From positions 1 to 7,736 of the forward strand of contig JAEWKP010000205.1 of NCBI GenBank assembly GCA_023393655.1: a DNA stretch of 7,736 bases. The letters are read 5' to 3'. Under the pieces are notes generated by a model. It saw only the letters and a list, made by a program, of their open reading frames with translations. It did not search any database and was not told where the DNA came from. Shown piece by piece: positions 6,357-7,736 of this stretch. Both the position numbers and the translations under genes were made by a program. Numbering within the stretch: position 1 is the first letter of the stretch; each line of letters starts with the position of its first letter. The stretch is from Pseudomonadota bacterium (lineage in GTDB: Bacteria; Pseudomonadota; Alphaproteobacteria; Rhizobiales; Beijerinckiaceae).

Positions 6357-7736
6357 CATTGCGCTTGTCGGTATCTTCAAGCGCTTCGGCCCGGTCGTGG
6401 CCAACAGGGACGTGTCCCTGTCGGTCGCGGCTGGCTCGATCCACGGCATCGTCGGCGAAAACGGCGCCGGCAAGTCGACGCTGATGTCGATCCTCTACGG
6501 CTTCTACGAGGCCGATGCCGGCGAGATCAGGATTGCCGGCGCGCCGCGCCGCATCCGCTCCCCGGCCGATGCGATCGCGGCCGGGATCGGCATGGTCCAC
6601 CAGCATTTCATGCTGGTGGAGACGCTGAGCGTCGTCGAGAACGTCGTGCTCGGCGCCGAAGGCGGAGCGCTGCTCAAGGGCGACATCGCCAAGGCACGCG
6701 CCGCGCTCGCAAGGCTCTCCGGGGATTACGGCCTCGCGATCGATCCCGATGCCATCGTCGGCGAGCTTTCCGTCGGCCTGCAACAGCGTGTCGAGATCCT
6801 GAAGGCGCTGTATCGCGGCGCCGAAATCCTGATCCTCGACGAACCCACGGCAGTGCTGACCCCGGCCGAGGCCGACCAGCTCTTCGCCCTGCTCCGGGCG
6901 CTGAAAGCGCAGGGCAAGACGGTGATCCTGATCACCCACAAGCTGCGCGAGATCATGGACGTCACCGACCGGGTCTCGGTGATGCGCCGCGGCGAGATGG
7001 TCGCCCATGTCGCCACCGCCGAAACCTCGCCGCCGGCTTTGGCCGAGGCGATGGTCGGCCGGCGCGTGCTGCTGCGCGTCGAGAAGGAGCCGCGCGAGCG
7101 TGGCGCGCCGGTGCTGGAGGCGGTCGGCCTGTCCTGCCGCGACGGGCGCGGCACGGAGACCCTGAAGGACGTCAATCTCACGCTCCATGCTGGCGAGATC
7201 GTCGGCATCGCCGGTGTCGCCGGCAATGGCCAGAGCGAATTGCTGGAAGCGCTCGCCGGCCTGATCCAGCCGAGTCGCGGCGTGATCCGGCTGGGCGGCC
7301 AGATACTCGCCGCCGCCGATCGCCATCCGGCGCGGCTGCGCGAACGAGGCCTGATGCATATCCCCGAGGACCGTCATCGCAGCGGCCTCGTCACCGCCTT
7401 CTCCGCCGCCGAGAACGCCATTCTGGGCTATCAGCACGATCCCGCCTTCGGCTCCGGCCCGCTGCTCTCGCCGGCCCGCATCGAGGCCCATGCCCGCGAG
7501 GCCTTTGCAGCCTATGACGTGCGCCCGCCCGATCCAGCGCTGAAGACGGCGAAGTTCTCGGGCGGCAACCAGCAGAAGATCGTGCTCGCCCGCGAGATCG
7601 AGCGCGGCCCCAAGGTGCTGCTCGTCGGGCAGCCGACGCGCGGCGTCGATATCGGGGCGATCGAGTTCATCCACAACCAGATCATCAAGATGCGGGACGC
7701 AGGCAAGGCAATCCTCCTCGTCTCGGTCGAGCTCGA
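6340..7736 (+). CDS. Sugar/nucleoside-type ABC importer ATPase with two nucleotide-binding domains (partial, 3' end cut)
   Basis: This is the cytoplasmic energy-coupling subunit of the BMP-type importer, in the same class as RbsA and YufO-like proteins with two fused ATPase domains. The open frame runs 465 codons to the window edge; the family is usually about 500-520, so some 50 residues are missing. Domain 1 is complete: Walker A GENGAGKST (39-47, K45), Q-loop region MVHQHFMLVE, signature LSVGLQQR (143-150), Walker B ILILDEPT (163-170, E168), and switch H200. Domain 2 has a degenerate site: GVAGNGQSE (292-300) with Q298 for the Walker A Lys, an intact FSGGNQQK signature (406-413), VLLVGQPTRGVD (426-437) with Q431 for the catalytic Glu, and S462 at the switch-His position. 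This asymmetry is known in the family. The TTG start is the first in-frame start after the bmp stop and gives MSSAPAIALVGIFKRFG; GAGG at 6322-6325 is a rather distant ribosome site. Confidence 0.92.
   Translation, partial: MSSAPAIALVGIFKRFGPVVANRDVSLSVAAGSIHGIVGENGAGKSTLMSILYGFYEADAGEIRIAGAPRRIRSPADAIAAGIGMVHQHFMLVETLSVVENVVLGAEGGALLKGDIAKARAALARLSGDYGLAIDPDAIVGELSVGLQQRVEILKALYRGAEILILDEPTAVLTPAEADQLFALLRALKAQGKTVILITHKLREIMDVTDRVSVMRRGEMVAHVATAETSPPALAEAMVGRRVLLRVEKEPRERGAPVLEAVGLSCRDGRGTETLKDVNLTLHAGEIVGIAGVAGNGQSELLEALAGLIQPSRGVIRLGGQILAAADRHPARLRERGLMHIPEDRHRSGLVTAFSAAENAILGYQHDPAFGSGPLLSPARIEAHAREAFAAYDVRPPDPALKTAKFSGGNQQKIVLAREIERGPKVLLVGQPTRGVDIGAIEFIHNQIIKMRDAGKAILLVSVEL

Noticed and set aside
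5202..6473. Leftward 423-residue open frame opposite the BMP gene
   Set aside because: It is antisense to a well-conserved binding protein and would also cover the start of the ATPase gene; its composition is typical of a shadow frame.
7213..7650. Degenerate second nucleotide-binding site of the ATPase as a mutation or decay
   Set aside because: Loss of the Walker A Lys and the catalytic Glu in the second domain is usual in RbsA/YufO-type ATPases, so it is not a sign of a broken gene.
6280..7674. Leftward 464-residue open frame opposite the ATPase gene
   Set aside because: The opposite strand encodes all ABC ATPase motifs in one continuous frame, so this long frame is a GC-driven shadow.

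Overview
This window is an ordinary stretch of a high-GC (about two thirds G+C by eye) bacterial chromosome. The proteins and the rsmI-yraN-gshB order point to an alphaproteobacterium, most likely Hyphomicrobiales (Rhizobiales). A Bosea- or Beijerinckiaceae-like host is my guess from protein flavour, not something I could test. I see no tRNA or rRNA, insertion sequence, CRISPR array, phage gene, or obvious change in composition.

Left part (1-2596). The left edge carries the first 30 codons of a leftward lipoprotein gene. By position it is probably the penicillin-binding-protein activator (LpoA-like) that is often divergent from rsmI. Rightward from there run rsmI (16S rRNA 2'-O-methyltransferase), yraN (UPF0102 nuclease-fold protein, overlapping rsmI by 4 bases) and, after 70 bases, gshB (glutathione synthetase).

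Middle part (2593-5147). Two leftward genes follow: a MoeB/ThiF-type adenylyltransferase (upstream) and, 47 bases downstream of it, a 571-residue polytopic membrane protein that I cannot assign to a characterised function. It resembles GT-C glycosyltransferases in layout. Its stop codon overlaps the gshB stop codon tail-to-tail.

Right part (5319-7736). A rightward ABC import operon begins with a BMP-family periplasmic binding protein (probably for nucleosides). A double-domain ATPase gene follows, starts with TTG 16 bases after the bmp stop, and runs off the right edge about 50 residues short of the usual length. Two permease genes would be expected beyond the edge.

I found no convincing undescribed system. 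The points most worth checking are the uncharacterised membrane protein with its C-terminal soluble domain, the loss of the zinc cysteines in the MoeB-like protein, and small inverted repeats placed at two translation starts.
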